From the NCBI GenBank assembly GCA_963575745.1, contig CAUYUJ010017878.1:62001-126000 (forward strand): DNA of 64,000 bases. Direction: 5' to 3'. Numbering within the stretch: position 1 is the first letter of the stretch; the number at the start of each line of letters is the position of its first letter. The position numbers and the translations under genes were made by a program. Origin of the DNA: Prorocentrum cordatum (Eukaryota > Sar > Dinophyceae > Prorocentrales > Prorocentraceae). The notes under the pieces are model-generated. The model ran no database searches, was not told the DNA's origin, and saw nothing but the letters and a program-made list of their open reading frames with translations. Below, one piece after another: positions 19,220 to 28,681 of the stretch.

Positions 19220-22100
19220 CCCCCCGCCTTGGAGGGGGGGGAGTGCACAGCGAGAAGGTCAGGCCCCTTCCGTCCTTGCAAGCCGCTGATCGCCGTCGAC
19301 ATCGGCGTCGCTGGCGCCTCCGATTTGCGCATTTTATTGTTCCGGGACCTCCAGAGGCATCCGAGGATCTCCACGGTTTCCACACCTCCACGGACATCAG
19401 GGGATCTCGTCCTTCTCCTTCTCCGTATTTATGTTTGCCTGCCCTTCTCGTCTTCACCTCTGCCCCAGGCGTCGACAGACCATGTCAGACAGGCGTGCTG
19501 CTGCTTTTTGCATAGATTGATCATAAGAGGGAGGCGAGACTGATTGAGAGGCTTGCAGTTTGCAGCATGGTCTTTGCCGCCAGGGGCGCATAAGCGTGGA
19601 CCACGAATGAGCGAAAAGACTTCAGGGGCGTAAACATGTGGAGCATGTCTCTGCTGCTGCATATGTTCCAGCGTACCCCTTCATGTATCACCTCGCCTCT
19701 GGAACCCACGCTGCCTGACGATTAGTCAATACACTGGGGCAGTGATCCGCCGTATCCAATCCAGCTCGCCAAGCGTCTTGTCGAATGCTGCCCCTCCGCA
19801 ACCGACCTGTGGCCTGGTATCACTGCCAAGTTGCCTGCGCACACTTTTGCATGGTTTGCGTGTCGTCAGTTCTCTGTCTCGACTCGGCCTGTTGTTTGGG
19901 CAACCCAGCGCGAGTCGATCCGAAATACTTCTTCTCGAGCAATGTCGTGAGTGTGGGCTTACTATCCTGAATGTCTTCGTTCACGAATGCTGATCTGTGC
20001 AGTCTAAAGTAAGAGCTTGTTGTGCATGTGAGTCCACGGTTGCGTTCCAAATCGCTGCTGGATTCGGGAGGATCGTGCCAGTTGTTGTCAGTTTCAGTTG
20101 GGCCTTGTAAGAGAGGAAGGAAGAGAGAGAAGGAGAACGAGAGAAAGAGAAAGAGAGGGAGAGGGCGTGCATTATTCTTTGCTCGTTCATGGCCCCTTGT
20201 GCCGCAACTTTCACCATGTCCCATTCAGTGCAAGCATAGGCATACCGTAAATTGTCGCATGGGAGATTTAGTCTCAGGGAGAGCCGGCTGACCCTGTCTG
20301 TAGAAGCGGCGTTGGAAATGTTGACCTCGTCTGCGACGCGATCGGTTCGTGCGCTCGCATGCCCACATGCACGCGCGTGACTCGGATATGCAGTGCATAG
20401 TCTGAGCATGCATGTGCATATGGCATGTGTGTGCGCTGGCGGTCAGAGGTGTACGTGCAAAACTGCACGCAAGCACTGAAAACTGGATGCGTGCTGCCCT
20501 CGGGCAAGCATGTGTCAGTGACTGGTAGTGGGCACTGCGTGGTCCACTTCCAATGCCACCCTCGTGCCAACTGGGTTCCTCACACGGCTCGAGTGCATCA
20601 ACTGCCGGACGGTAATATCAGAAAGGTATTTCCGGTTCAGTGAACATTCTGAGCGTATAGAATCCCATCCAGATAGCAGGCGTCTAATCAATTGCATGTG
20701 TGGTTTTCCCGAGGCTGTTATCACCGATGGTCAGTTATCCATCTGTGGCTTCTATTGGTTCGATGGGCAACGACACGAAGGCCAAGCTGCAGTTTTCTAT
20801 CTGGCTCACCCCCTGGCGTGTCGGCTTGCCCGCGGTGTTACAGATTCTCGCAGTTGGCCATGTGCATTCCAGGATGGTTGGAGGTGTTTGCGTTGCGTCG
20901 ATGTCGATTGCCTCCCCACTGGTGTTGTGGTCCTTGCTCTCCACCGATTCCGTCTCTTATCCTTATACTCTGTGCCTCTCTTTCTCTAGCTTGCAGTTTG
21001 TTTGTTTTTTCCCATGGGTGGCTTGGTAATCGTTCGCTTGATTGCCACAGCACGACGTGGCAAGAAGAGAAGCAGGACATAAATGATGTTTGTGCTGGGG
21101 TATAATATGAACTTGAACGTCATGGTTTACACTCGGATGAAGCAGTATGCATGTGTTTAGGCTGTTGTCGCAATGACAAGGTAAGTTATGCACTTGATAC
21201 GTAAGTATGAGTTACAATCGTCTGGAGATGGTCGTACATGTGTTCATGTATATAGGCTTGTGCTGATGCTCCAGAATATGTTTCTGCATACGCACGCACT
21301 AGAGTTCGTGTGCGTTCAGGGGTACGCATGCAAGATGACATGCGCATGCAAGGTTCAACGCTGGTGCGTAGACATACGCAACGCGCGCCGAATCGGCTAT
21401 GGTCGATACCATCCCCCGTCCGCCTCCCCTTTTCGAACTAATGCCGAGCAGAGAAAGTGCAGACTGCCCCTTCACGCACGCTTCCCCGGGGCAGCGCGGC
21501 AGAGGCGATCCGGTCGCGCGCTCTAGATGCCTGGGGCGCGTGGCGTGTTCTTTCCCGGCAGCAAGAGAGTGAAGGAGGAAGAGGGCGGCCGCAGCAAGCA
21601 GGCGGGGGCAGGGGGGCACTCACCGCGGAAAGAGTTTCAGCAGGAGGGGCCAGAGCGGCCAGCCTGTGCTGGGGCGACCTGGCAGTGGGCGCGGAGCGGC
21701 ATCGCGACCATACGGCTGCAGGCGCTGAAAGCGTGGAGCAAGTCGAGCCAGCACGTCAGGGGAAGGAGCGGCACGCGAGTCCACAGCGGCGAGGGTAGAC
21801 GCATCCAAGTGTCCGTCACGAAGCCGTAAGCGTCCGGTTTTGCTGCCAAGGTAAGGCGCCAGCAGGATGCAGACACAGCCGGAGCGTCCGTGTGGGTGAG
21901 TGGGGCTGCGGAGGGCGCGCTGCAGCAAAACGTTGTCATGCTGAGCCCGCGGGCTGCCGAGCTGCTGATCGACTGGCTCACCGGAGCGGCGCAGCGAAGC
22001 GAGAAGCCACCCGCCAGCGCCAAGGATCGCACAGGTGCGGGCAATACTTATGTCTATATCCACTGCAGTATGGAGTTTCGGGCTACCTTCCCAGGAAACC
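19220..22100. other. Low-copy, moderate-GC stretch, no gene recognised
   Basis: This is the least repetitive part of the left half, with lower GC than its flanks. The longest plausible frames (20528-20989 plus, 153 aa; 19820-20224 minus, 134 aa; 20735-20944 minus, 69 aa) have balanced composition but no domain I recognise and no SL relic upstream. They may be remnants of genes or introns. A (GA)n tract lies at 20110-20162. Confidence 0.3.
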
Positions 22101-22168
22101 CGAGGCGCACTGGATATGGATAAACTTGCCCCCTAGAGGCTCGATTTTGATCCATGTCCAGTGCGCCT
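22101..22168. repeat. 68-bp palindrome
   Basis: CGAGGCGCACTGGATATGG at the left pairs with CCATGTCCAGTGCGCCTCG at the right (one mismatch over about 21 bp), with a 26-bp loop. A third related half-copy (ACGAGGCACTGGATGTGGAC) follows at about 22201-22220. Confidence 0.7.
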
Positions 22169-22391
22169 CGGCCTTGTGGCGCCGCTTCCAGAAAAGTCCA
22201 CGAGGCACTGGATGTGGACATGAATCTTGCCCGCAACAGGCGGCGGGGGCACGAGCAGGGGCTATGGGCCCCAGCGGCCCGGCCAAAGCGCACGCAGCAC
22301 AGCCGGGCGGGGCAAGAGGGCGCCGGGCCACATGGGGCATGGCCAGGCAGGGCCGCCCTGCTGCGAGAGCCGCGGGGCAGGCGGCCCGACA

Positions 22392-22444
22392 AGGAGGAGG
22401 AGGAGGAGGAGGAGGAGGAGGAGGAGGAGGAGGAGGAGGAGGGA

Positions 22445-22475
<31 letters not shown>

Positions 22476-22640
22476 GAGGAGGAGGAGGAGGAGGAGGAGG
22501 GGAGGAGGAGGAGGGAGGAGGAGAGGAGGAGGAGGAGGAGGGGGAGGAGGAGGAGGAGGAGGAGGAGGAGGAGGGGAGGAGGAGGGGGAGGAGGAGGCGG
22601 AGGAGGAGGAGGAGGGAGGAGGAGGAGGGGGGAGGGGGAG
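22392..22640. repeat. (GGA)n polypurine array
   Basis: About 250 bp of GGA/GAG on the plus strand with few interruptions. Not coding. Confidence 0.95.
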
Positions 22641-22875
22641 GGCGGCCCAAGTCTCAACGGGGGGGCAGCGCGAGGGGCAGCACCAGGCGCACCGCACGGT
22701 TGATATGGCATCTGCGCGGACAGCATGTGTCGCCCCATCAGTGGCCCGGGAGCGCCGCCCAGACACTTCCAGCGCGCCACTTTTGCGCTGTCGCGCCGGA
22801 TCGGTGCCCATACTCCTGCGGGGAGCGCCCACCTTGCGGGGGTGGGCGCTCCAGCCAAGGTCGGCAACGCGCAGA

Positions 22876-23010
22876 GGGTAGGGGGAGGGGGGAAGGCTTC
22901 TTAGAAGCACCCCTGCTTCTTAGAAGGCGCGGGCCTTCTCTATAGACGTAAGGCCGAGGCATTCTAAGAAGCAGGGTGTTTCTAAGAAGCCTTCCCCCCT
23001 CCCCCTACCC
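22876..23010. mobile_element. 135-bp near-perfect hairpin element
   Basis: The left arm 22876-22925 (starting GGGTAGGGGGAGGGG and carrying GCTTCTTAGAAGC and CTGCTTCTTAGAA) pairs with 22962-23010 with about one mismatch and one single-base gap over 50 bp. The 36-bp loop contains CTATAGACGTAAGG. It could be a foldback transposon or a transcribed hairpin. The CTTCTNAGAAG motif is shared with the element at 41878-42015. Confidence 0.75.
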
Positions 23011-23254
23011 CCTTTTGCGCGCCGCCAACAAGGAGCGAAGGAGAGAATCCACCCCGACGACGACGGCGACGACGCGCACAGGGCCCCCCTGCACGATGAG
23101 CAGCAGGAAGAGCGGCGGCGCGGAGGCGGCGCCCCCCCATCCCGTGGCCGCCAGGGCGACGGCGGTCACGTGCAGGGGAACGGGCAGGACCTGTCCCCCC
23201 ATCAGGTGGCGAAGCGGAAGGCGCCCTCGCACGGCCTAGGGCGCTCTTCTGCTC

Positions 23255-23585
23255 GGGGGGGGGGAGGAGGGAGGAGGAGGAGGAAGGAGGAGCAGGAGAA
23301 GGAGGAGGAGGAACAGGAGGAGGAAGTGGAGGAGGAGGAGGAGGAGGAGGAGGAGGAGGAGGAGGAGGCGGCGGAGGAGGCAAAAGAAGGACGACGAAGA
23401 GAAGGGAAGAGGAGGAGGAGGAAGAGAAGGAGGAGGCGGAGGAGGACGAGGAAGTGGAGGAGGAGGAGGAGGAGGAGGAGGAGGAGGCGGAGGAGTCAAA
23501 AGAAGGACGATGAAGAGAAGGGAAGAGGAGGAAGAAGAGGAGGAGGAGGAGAAGGAGGAGGAGGAGGAGGAGGAGGAGGAGGAGC
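23255..23585. repeat. (GGA)n polypurine array
   Basis: Includes an internal duplication (GGAGGAGGCAAAAGAAGGAC and GGAGTCAAAAGAAGGACGAT modules about 120 bp apart). Confidence 0.9.
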
Positions 23586-23760
23586 CGAAGAGCACGAAGT
23601 AATGATATTGATTGGGGACAGCACAAGCCACCCCCACCCCCAGCTTAGTCCCCCACTGACGACCTGGTGATCCAGGGGGCTCTGGCCGGGGGGGGGGGCT
23701 TTCTGGAGCTCTCGGGGGACACAGCTGGATCACAAGGCCGGCAGCAGGGGTCCTGACCTG

Positions 23761-23935
23761 GGGAGGAGGAGGAGGAGAAGGAGGAGGAGGAGGAGAAGGA
23801 GGAGGAGGAGGAGAAGGAGGAGGAGGAGGAGAAGGAGGAGGAGGGCGCAAATGCGCGAGCCCAGTTGGTTGCTAAATGGAGGAGGAGGAGGAAGAGGAGG
23901 AGGAGGAGGCGGAGGAGGAGAAGGAGGAGGAGTGA
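23761..23935. repeat. (GGA)n polypurine array
   Basis: GGAGGAGGAGAAGGA units interrupted by an island at about 23845-23875 (GGGCGCAAATGCGCGAGCCC). Confidence 0.9.
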
Positions 23936-24285
23936 GGGTGGCTTGTGCTGCCCACTCCGGTGCGTTCCAAGGCTTCCAACGCCTCCTGTTGTCTCGCAAG
24001 GGCTCCAGACACGAGGGCCGCCGGATGCTCCAGACACGGCCTGGGACGCCCTTTTTCCGGGGCGAGAGCGAGGATGACCAGAGGAGCAAAATTGGGGGCA
24101 ACGTTAAGGGGGGATGCGTTTACAGTGGAGACCCATGCCAAGAAACATCCTGGTTGCCTCCAGGGTGCCCTGGGTTTCTTGGGTTTCGATTGTTTTGCCG
24201 TGGAAGGCGCGACGTTCCCACACCAAAAATCAAGGAACGTGGTCTCAGGGTTGGGTTTCTGGTGGACTGGCCTCCACTGCAGGGG

Positions 24286-24400
24286 GGATGCATCGACCCC
24301 CAATAGCTCATGGATCGCCGACAGGGGGCCTGACAGCCCTCCCCGCCCAGGAAGGTGCGGATTTGCTAGCGGGGGGTTGTCGGCGATGGATCGTCGCTGG
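24286..24400. repeat. Dispersed repeat (ATGCATCGACCCCC), copy 2
   Basis: Partner of 17164-17275: GGATGCATCGACCCCC, GATCGCCGACAGGGGGC, CCTCCCCGCCCAGGAAGG and TGCGGATTTGCTAGC blocks. Confidence 0.45.
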
Positions 24401-24553
24401 TCGAGGTGTCCGCCCCCCTGAGCCGGTCCCGACGTTCCCCCTCGCAAGAAGTCACGACAACAATACGTCTAAGGCTTTCAAGACTTCGTGTTGTTCCGCA
24501 GCGGCCCCAGAGACCGGGGCCACTAGATACTTCATCACTCGTGAAAAGTGGGA

Positions 24554-24590
24554 TCCGTTGCCATTTTGGCTCAAGCCATTCCAGCTCAAG
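24554..24590 (+). other. Relict spliced-leader sequence, doubled
   Basis: Positions 24554-24575 match the 22-nt dinoflagellate spliced leader (known consensus DCCGTAGCCATTTTGGCTCAAG, given here in two parts: DCCGTAG and CCATTTTGGCTCAAG) at 21 of 22 positions; the only change is A to T at 24559. It is followed without a gap by CCATTCCAGCTCAAG (24576-24590), a 12/15 match to the truncated leader CCATTTTGGCTCAAG. In dinoflagellates a full leader plus a leader cut at its own internal AG arises when a trans-spliced mRNA is reverse transcribed, inserted, expressed, trans-spliced and recycled again. The plus orientation predicts that the mRNA lies downstream, where the nuclease-like pseudogene sits. 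Confidence 0.85.
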
Positions 24591-24779
24591 ACTTGTATTC
24601 ATACCTCATCGTCTCTAGGCTTGGCTGCTGCGGAGTTGACCGCAACACCCTTCGCTCGACGTGAGGATGTTTCAATTCGTCCAACGGCGCCTACCTTGCA
24701 CGCTGGTTCTCAAAGGCCACGCCTAAGGGCTTGCGTGCTCCATCACATTCAACTTCCATCGTCTGTTCTTTTGTGTCTC

Positions 24780-25755
24780 ATATGTTCCGTGGCACTTCTC
24801 GCTCTATTGCGATTTACAGAGGGTCTCCCCTGGCAACCCTGAATGGAAAGATTCGCGGCGAGGTGTTGGCAACGGTGACGCGCAGTAGATTTGCGGAGTT
24901 CGACAGCTCAGCAAAGGCAGCGGACTACAGTCCTGGCCTCCCCGTGAACGGATCAAGACGACACCCCGAGGCAGGGGGAGTATGATTTTCTGTACAACGG
25001 CCGAAGGGTCGAGTACAAGAGCTCCCAAATGCATTACAACGAAGCTTGGGACAGATGGTTGGTCAGTTTTCCTAGCATCAACTTTGCATTCGGAGCCAAC
25101 CGGGCCCACCAGTGGTTTGACACATGGATGCTGATTCTCCACAGCCCGAGAAACCTATACCTATACATCTACGAGCACGATGCTCAATTTAGAATATACT
25201 CATGCGGTGATCAAACCTCCTCACAAGGACATTCGGTGAACATCAGTGCCAAGAGTAATGCTGAATGATGGCCCGATGCTTTGCAGAGCATCCTCAACAA
25301 GCTTGCCCTGGAAAGCGATTGCAAACTCCCCGTCGCAGACGCTCGTCTAAGCAATACAATGGACGAGCAGGTATCTCGTGAGATGGCTTGGCGTGCCGCT
25401 CGCAGAACGCAGTGCCTCAGCACGTGGACTTTGTCTTCAAAGTTTGGCCCGCGCTATAGACACAATGATACATCCGGAAGCTCACATTGCCGATCCCGCC
25501 GACGGATTTTGCACCAATGGTTCCCGACGCGGCACGCGGCTAGCTTCGTACGATTGGATCAGAGACAGGTTCCGTGTAGAATGCAAGAGTGCCCATTTCG
25601 ATAGAAACAGGAAGGCTCGGATGTTCCAATTCCTTTCTATAAAGCCGCTTGGTGAAGATTACCCCTCTTGTGCAGCTTTTGACGAGCTCCTGCTGGTGCT
25701 GTACACGCCTCGGGGAATCTACATCTATCGGCATGACATGATACATCACCTATAG
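24780..25755 (+). pseudogene. Retro-pseudogene of a duplicated PD-(D/E)XK-like (D-x8-ExK) protein
   Basis: Two homologous modules can be read. Module 1 (frame break near 24960; frame 24948-25265) has VNGSRR, then YDFLYNGRRVEYKSSQ and later FDTWMLILHSPRNLYLYIYE. Module 2 (25425-25752) has LARAIDTMIHPEAHI, TNGSRRG, YDWIRDRFRVECKSAHF and FDELLLVLYTPRGIYIYRHD. Both keep Asp, eight residues, then Glu-x-Lys-Ser, which is the spacing of PD-(D/E)XK nuclease active sites. An in-frame TGA at 25266-25268 separates NISAKSNAE from WPDALQSILNKL, and a second frame change lies near 25425. Together with the SL relic 200-400 bp upstream and the lack of introns, this reads as an mRNA-derived, mutated copy. I recall similar multi-module hypothetical proteins from dinoflagellates; nuclease activity is inferred only from the motif. 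Confidence 0.6.
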
Positions 25756-26575
25756 AAGCGGCGTCCTTCTGAGTGCTACATTAGGTCTGCGGCATGCAAG
25801 GCTGGTTTAAGTGTGATTGACGCCCTGGACGCATTTATAGTCTGTCTGGATGCCTCTGGGTGCCGACGCTTGGGCTTTGTATATTGGACTTGGAAAACAG
25901 AACAAAGAAAAACAAAAACCAAACAACTCATCGCATTGTCACATTACCCTCGTCCCAGATGAGGAGGGGTACGTCGGAGTGGGCGCTCCTCTGTGGCCGC
26001 TTGCGGGGGGGCGGTTCGAAACCCCCTCCGCCCCCCCGTCCCACAGGGGTCGGTCGAGGCGCGCCCCCCCCCCCGGCCTGCCGCGGGCGAGAGGCACATA
26101 CATCCGTGGCCGGGGCCCCGCGGGTCGGGCCCCGGGGCCACGACCCCGCGGACCCGCGGGGCGCGTCCTCGCGGATCCCCCGCGCAGAACGCGGCCGTGC
26201 GACCGCGGACCCGCGGGGCAGGGCTCGCTCCGAGTCCTCCGAATTCTATTCGATTCGGTTTCGATGGGCTCCGACTCCGATTCGACTCGACTTTGGATTC
26301 CGATTTGGGCCCCGATTGCCTACTCGAGGCCTGCTAGCCCGCCGATGTCCGCCGATGCGACTTTCCCCGACTCGGCTGCCAATCTACGCCGATCCGATTC
26401 AGTTCGATCGCCGATCCGACTTATCGATTCGATTTTGGGTTCTCCTGCGGGGGCGCGTCCCGGAATCGGAATCCAGACCGCGCGGGCCCGGATGCGGCAG
26501 CGTTCGCCGCTCGTGAGCCTGTACTCGCCGCTGGCAAACGACGGCGGCGGTCGCCGACGCCAGCAAACAACGACG
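25756..26575. other. Unassigned GC-rich stretch, no gene seen
   Basis: C-runs and GGACCCGCGGGGC duplicated blocks (about 26150 and 26205). The first ~170 bp may be the 3' untranslated part of the retro-pseudogene. No poly(A) tract is visible. Confidence 0.3.
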
Positions 26576-26580
26576 GCGAG

Positions 26581-26581
<1 letters not shown>

Positions 26582-26622
<41 letters not shown>
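26582..26622. repeat. (GAC)n microsatellite
   Basis: About 13 GAC triplets. Confidence 0.95.
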
Positions 26623-26624
<2 letters not shown>

Positions 26625-26639
26625 GCCCCCGCGTGACAA

Positions 26640-26820
26640 CACGATGGCGCATCATACTGTAATACGGTCGGACCGACGTATGAGATCGAGGAAGAGACCC
26701 CACTGTTTTTGTGCTTGTCGTATGTTCTTGTAGGGTGCCCTCGGTGATCGTATGGTTTGGGGCGTTCTGGCTGGCGCAGGGTCTCATGCTCTTGGAGGAT
26801 GTTCTGTCCTAGGGCGCCCG
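26640..26820. repeat. Dispersed repeat, copy 1 (partner at 46262-46435)
   Basis: Shares GCATCATACTGT, GGTCGGACCGA, a GTCGTATGTTCTTGTAGG-type block and CTTGGAGGATGTT-CTGTC near the end with 46262-46435, in the same order. Class unknown. Confidence 0.4.
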
Positions 26821-26849
26821 ACCCGACTCGCGCCCGACTCGCGCGTCAG

Positions 26850-27085
26850 TTGGTAGTCCCCAAACGTGGTGGTGACAACACCTGGCGGTGAGTCTCGGGC
26901 GATTTGGTGTCACCACCCGGTTTGGGGACTCGTGCGGTTTTCCGAGGATGTCCTGGACACTGGTGGGTCCAGGAGTCACAAAACCCGGTGGTGACCCCGC
27001 GTCCCCAAACCCAGCGGTGACCTTTCTGGGGATTCCAGGTCGCCACCCGGTATCTCACCACCCGGTTTGGGGGTTCCCAAGTCAG
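26850..27085. repeat. CCAAACCCGGTGGTGACC tandem/inverted repeat
   Basis: AGTCCCCAAACGTGGTGGTG at 26856 pairs with the inverted CACCACCCGGTTTGGGGACT at about 26911-26930. Further copies in both orientations follow (AAACCCGGTGGTGACC, CCCAAACCCAGCGGTGACC, TCACCACCCGGTTTGGGGG). Confidence 0.65.
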
Positions 27086-27117
27086 GGTTGGCCCGCCCGT
27101 CCGCGCGCGTCGTCCTC

Positions 27118-27222
27118 GTCGGCGGCGGCGGCGGAGGCGGAGGCGGAGGCGGGGCGTCGTCGTCGTCGTCGTTGAGGTCGTCGTCGTCGTCGTCGTTGTC
27201 GTCGGTAGTCGTTTGCCGGCGC
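27118..27222. repeat. (GGC)n/(GTC)n microsatellites
   Basis: GGCGGCGGAGGCGGAGGC followed by GTCGTCGTCGTC. Confidence 0.9.
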
Positions 27223-27483
27223 CCGCCGCCGTCGTCTGCTGGCAGCGAGTAGGGGGGCGGGGGGGGGGGCAGGGGCGAATCCCCCCCCCCCCGTTTTTCC
27301 GGGGGCGCGGGATTTCTGGGGGAATCCCCCCTGGTCCCTACGAGTCGCGGCGCTTCTTGTCTTGCATGACAGCATCGCTGCTTCTAGTTGTGATACTTGT
27401 CTTCACTGCTACGCTCCGTCCTGCTGGGTTTCTGTTCCTCGGGAGCTGCAGCGTGCTGCCTGTTTCGGCGCCTCACCTTTCAG

Positions 27484-27650
27484 GAGGGAAAAAAACACAC
27501 AGACACAATTAATCGTCGATCCCCAGGAAAATATGGGAAAATATGGGAAGTGGGGGGGAAGACAGAAACCCAGAAAATATAGGAAAATATGGGGAAACTT
27601 GTTATTTGTGTGTATTTATTTGTGTGTCCCAGGGCCCCTTCAGTTTGGCC
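27484..27650. repeat. Dispersed quasi-palindromic repeat, copy 2
   Basis: Partner of 1807-1985. It has GGGAAAAAAACACACAGACA, a TCGTCGATCCCCAGG block, GAAAATATGGG repeats, AGACAGAAACCCAG, and a TTTGTGTGTATTTATTTGTG end followed by TGTCCCAGGGCC. Confidence 0.6.
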
Positions 27651-27825
27651 CGTCACGTGGGCTGCGGGGGGATGCGGGGCGCTCCGGGAGCGGCGTCGCC
27701 TCTCCGAGGCCAGCAGGCCTGCATCCCTTCGTCGGCGGAAGGCAGCTCTGTGGGCAGAAGTCCGGCGGGAGGGCGCCGGAAGCAAAATACAGCCGAGGCG
27801 CTGAAAGAATGGCCATTCGGGGCTC

Positions 27826-27975
27826 AGGAGGAGGAGGAGGCAGAAGAAGGAGGAGGGGGAGGTGGAGGAGGAAGAAGGAGGACGATGAAGAGAAGGGAGG
27901 AGGAGGAGGAGGAGGAGGAGGAGGAGGAGGAGGAGGAGGAGGGAAGAGGAGGGGGAGGGGGAGGAGGAGCTCAGC
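27826..27975. repeat. (GGA)n polypurine array
   Basis: GGAGGAGGAGG with GAAGAAGGA and GATGAAGAGAAGG interruptions, like those at 23.3-23.6 kb. Confidence 0.9.
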
Positions 27976-28083
27976 TTTTCGGGTCGATCCTTAGACTTCA
28001 TCAGGCCGGGGAATCCATTCGTGGGCGAAGCCCGCCGCGGCCAGAAAAGCACCTCCGTTCCTTACATCTTGCGTTCCTCATGT

Positions 28084-28534
28084 CAGCACGCCGACTGTAA
28101 CCTCAGGAGGTCTTTCATGCTGCTGGAGCCCCCAAAAAAAGAGCCCTTGCCTGGCAATAAACTCTGCCCGTCCATCTCCTCCTCCCCTACCTCCTCCACT
28201 GTCTCCCTTTCTCCTCTTCCTCCGATTGCGCTCGCTTTGGCCTCGCACATCTGTGCGCTCGTCGTTAACTATTTGCCGATTCTCATTTGGTGCCGGCAAC
28301 CTTCAATTTGGCCGCAGAAAAGAAGTAGGTGCCCAGTGTTGAGGGTCCTTTAGAGGTATGCCCCACCAGAAGATGGCAATTAGTTTGAACCTCCCCGCAG
28401 GCACTCCTCTCAAGCATTTCCCTCCAGACCCGTCGATGCTCGCGTGTGCTTCCATCGATCAGACGATATACGGATCGTTGCCAGCACTTGTTCTTAATAT
28501 TTCTCCTCAGTTCCTGACCATCGTTTGCGTGTGC
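28084..28534. other. 5' flank of the copia element, unassigned
   Basis: Moderate-GC sequence without a recognised gene. Its start (GCGTTCCTCATGT followed by CAGCACGCCGACTGTAACC) corresponds to the sequence on either side of the family C MITE at 46761-46934, so it looks like an unoccupied copy of that insertion site. Confidence 0.35.
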
Positions 28535-28538
28535 CTGT
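28535..28538. repeat. Target-site duplication, left (CTGT)
   Basis: CTGT directly before the 5' LTR is repeated directly after the 3' LTR at 38681-38684. Ty1/copia integrases usually leave 5 bp; only 4 bp match here. Confidence 0.6.
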
Positions 28539-28681
28539 TGTTCCAGGGGTCCATAATCTCACGTATAGGTTTAGCTTTTGGTGTTTCACTCTGGGGACTG
28601 ATGGATAGAGATCCATATTGTGCGTGTCCGTGCCACATGTGGCTCAAGGCAAAACATTATGTCCCCTCTCCTGCTGCCACA
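28539..28681 (+). repeat. 5' LTR (143 bp)
   Basis: Begins TGTTCCAGGGGTCC and ends CTGCTGCCACA. It aligns without gaps to 38538-38680 with one mismatch (28583 G versus 38582 C). It is short for a copia LTR. It contains an ATG at 28659-28661 that opens the gag frame, so transcription must start upstream of that point within these 120 bp. No TATA-type box is evident. Confidence 0.95.

Noticed and set aside
26005-26026. Possible tRNA or tRNA-derived SINE (GGTTCGAAACC, B-box-like; also near 49886 and 51815)
   Set aside because: No A box at the right distance, no cloverleaf, and the motif sits in C-run palindromes.
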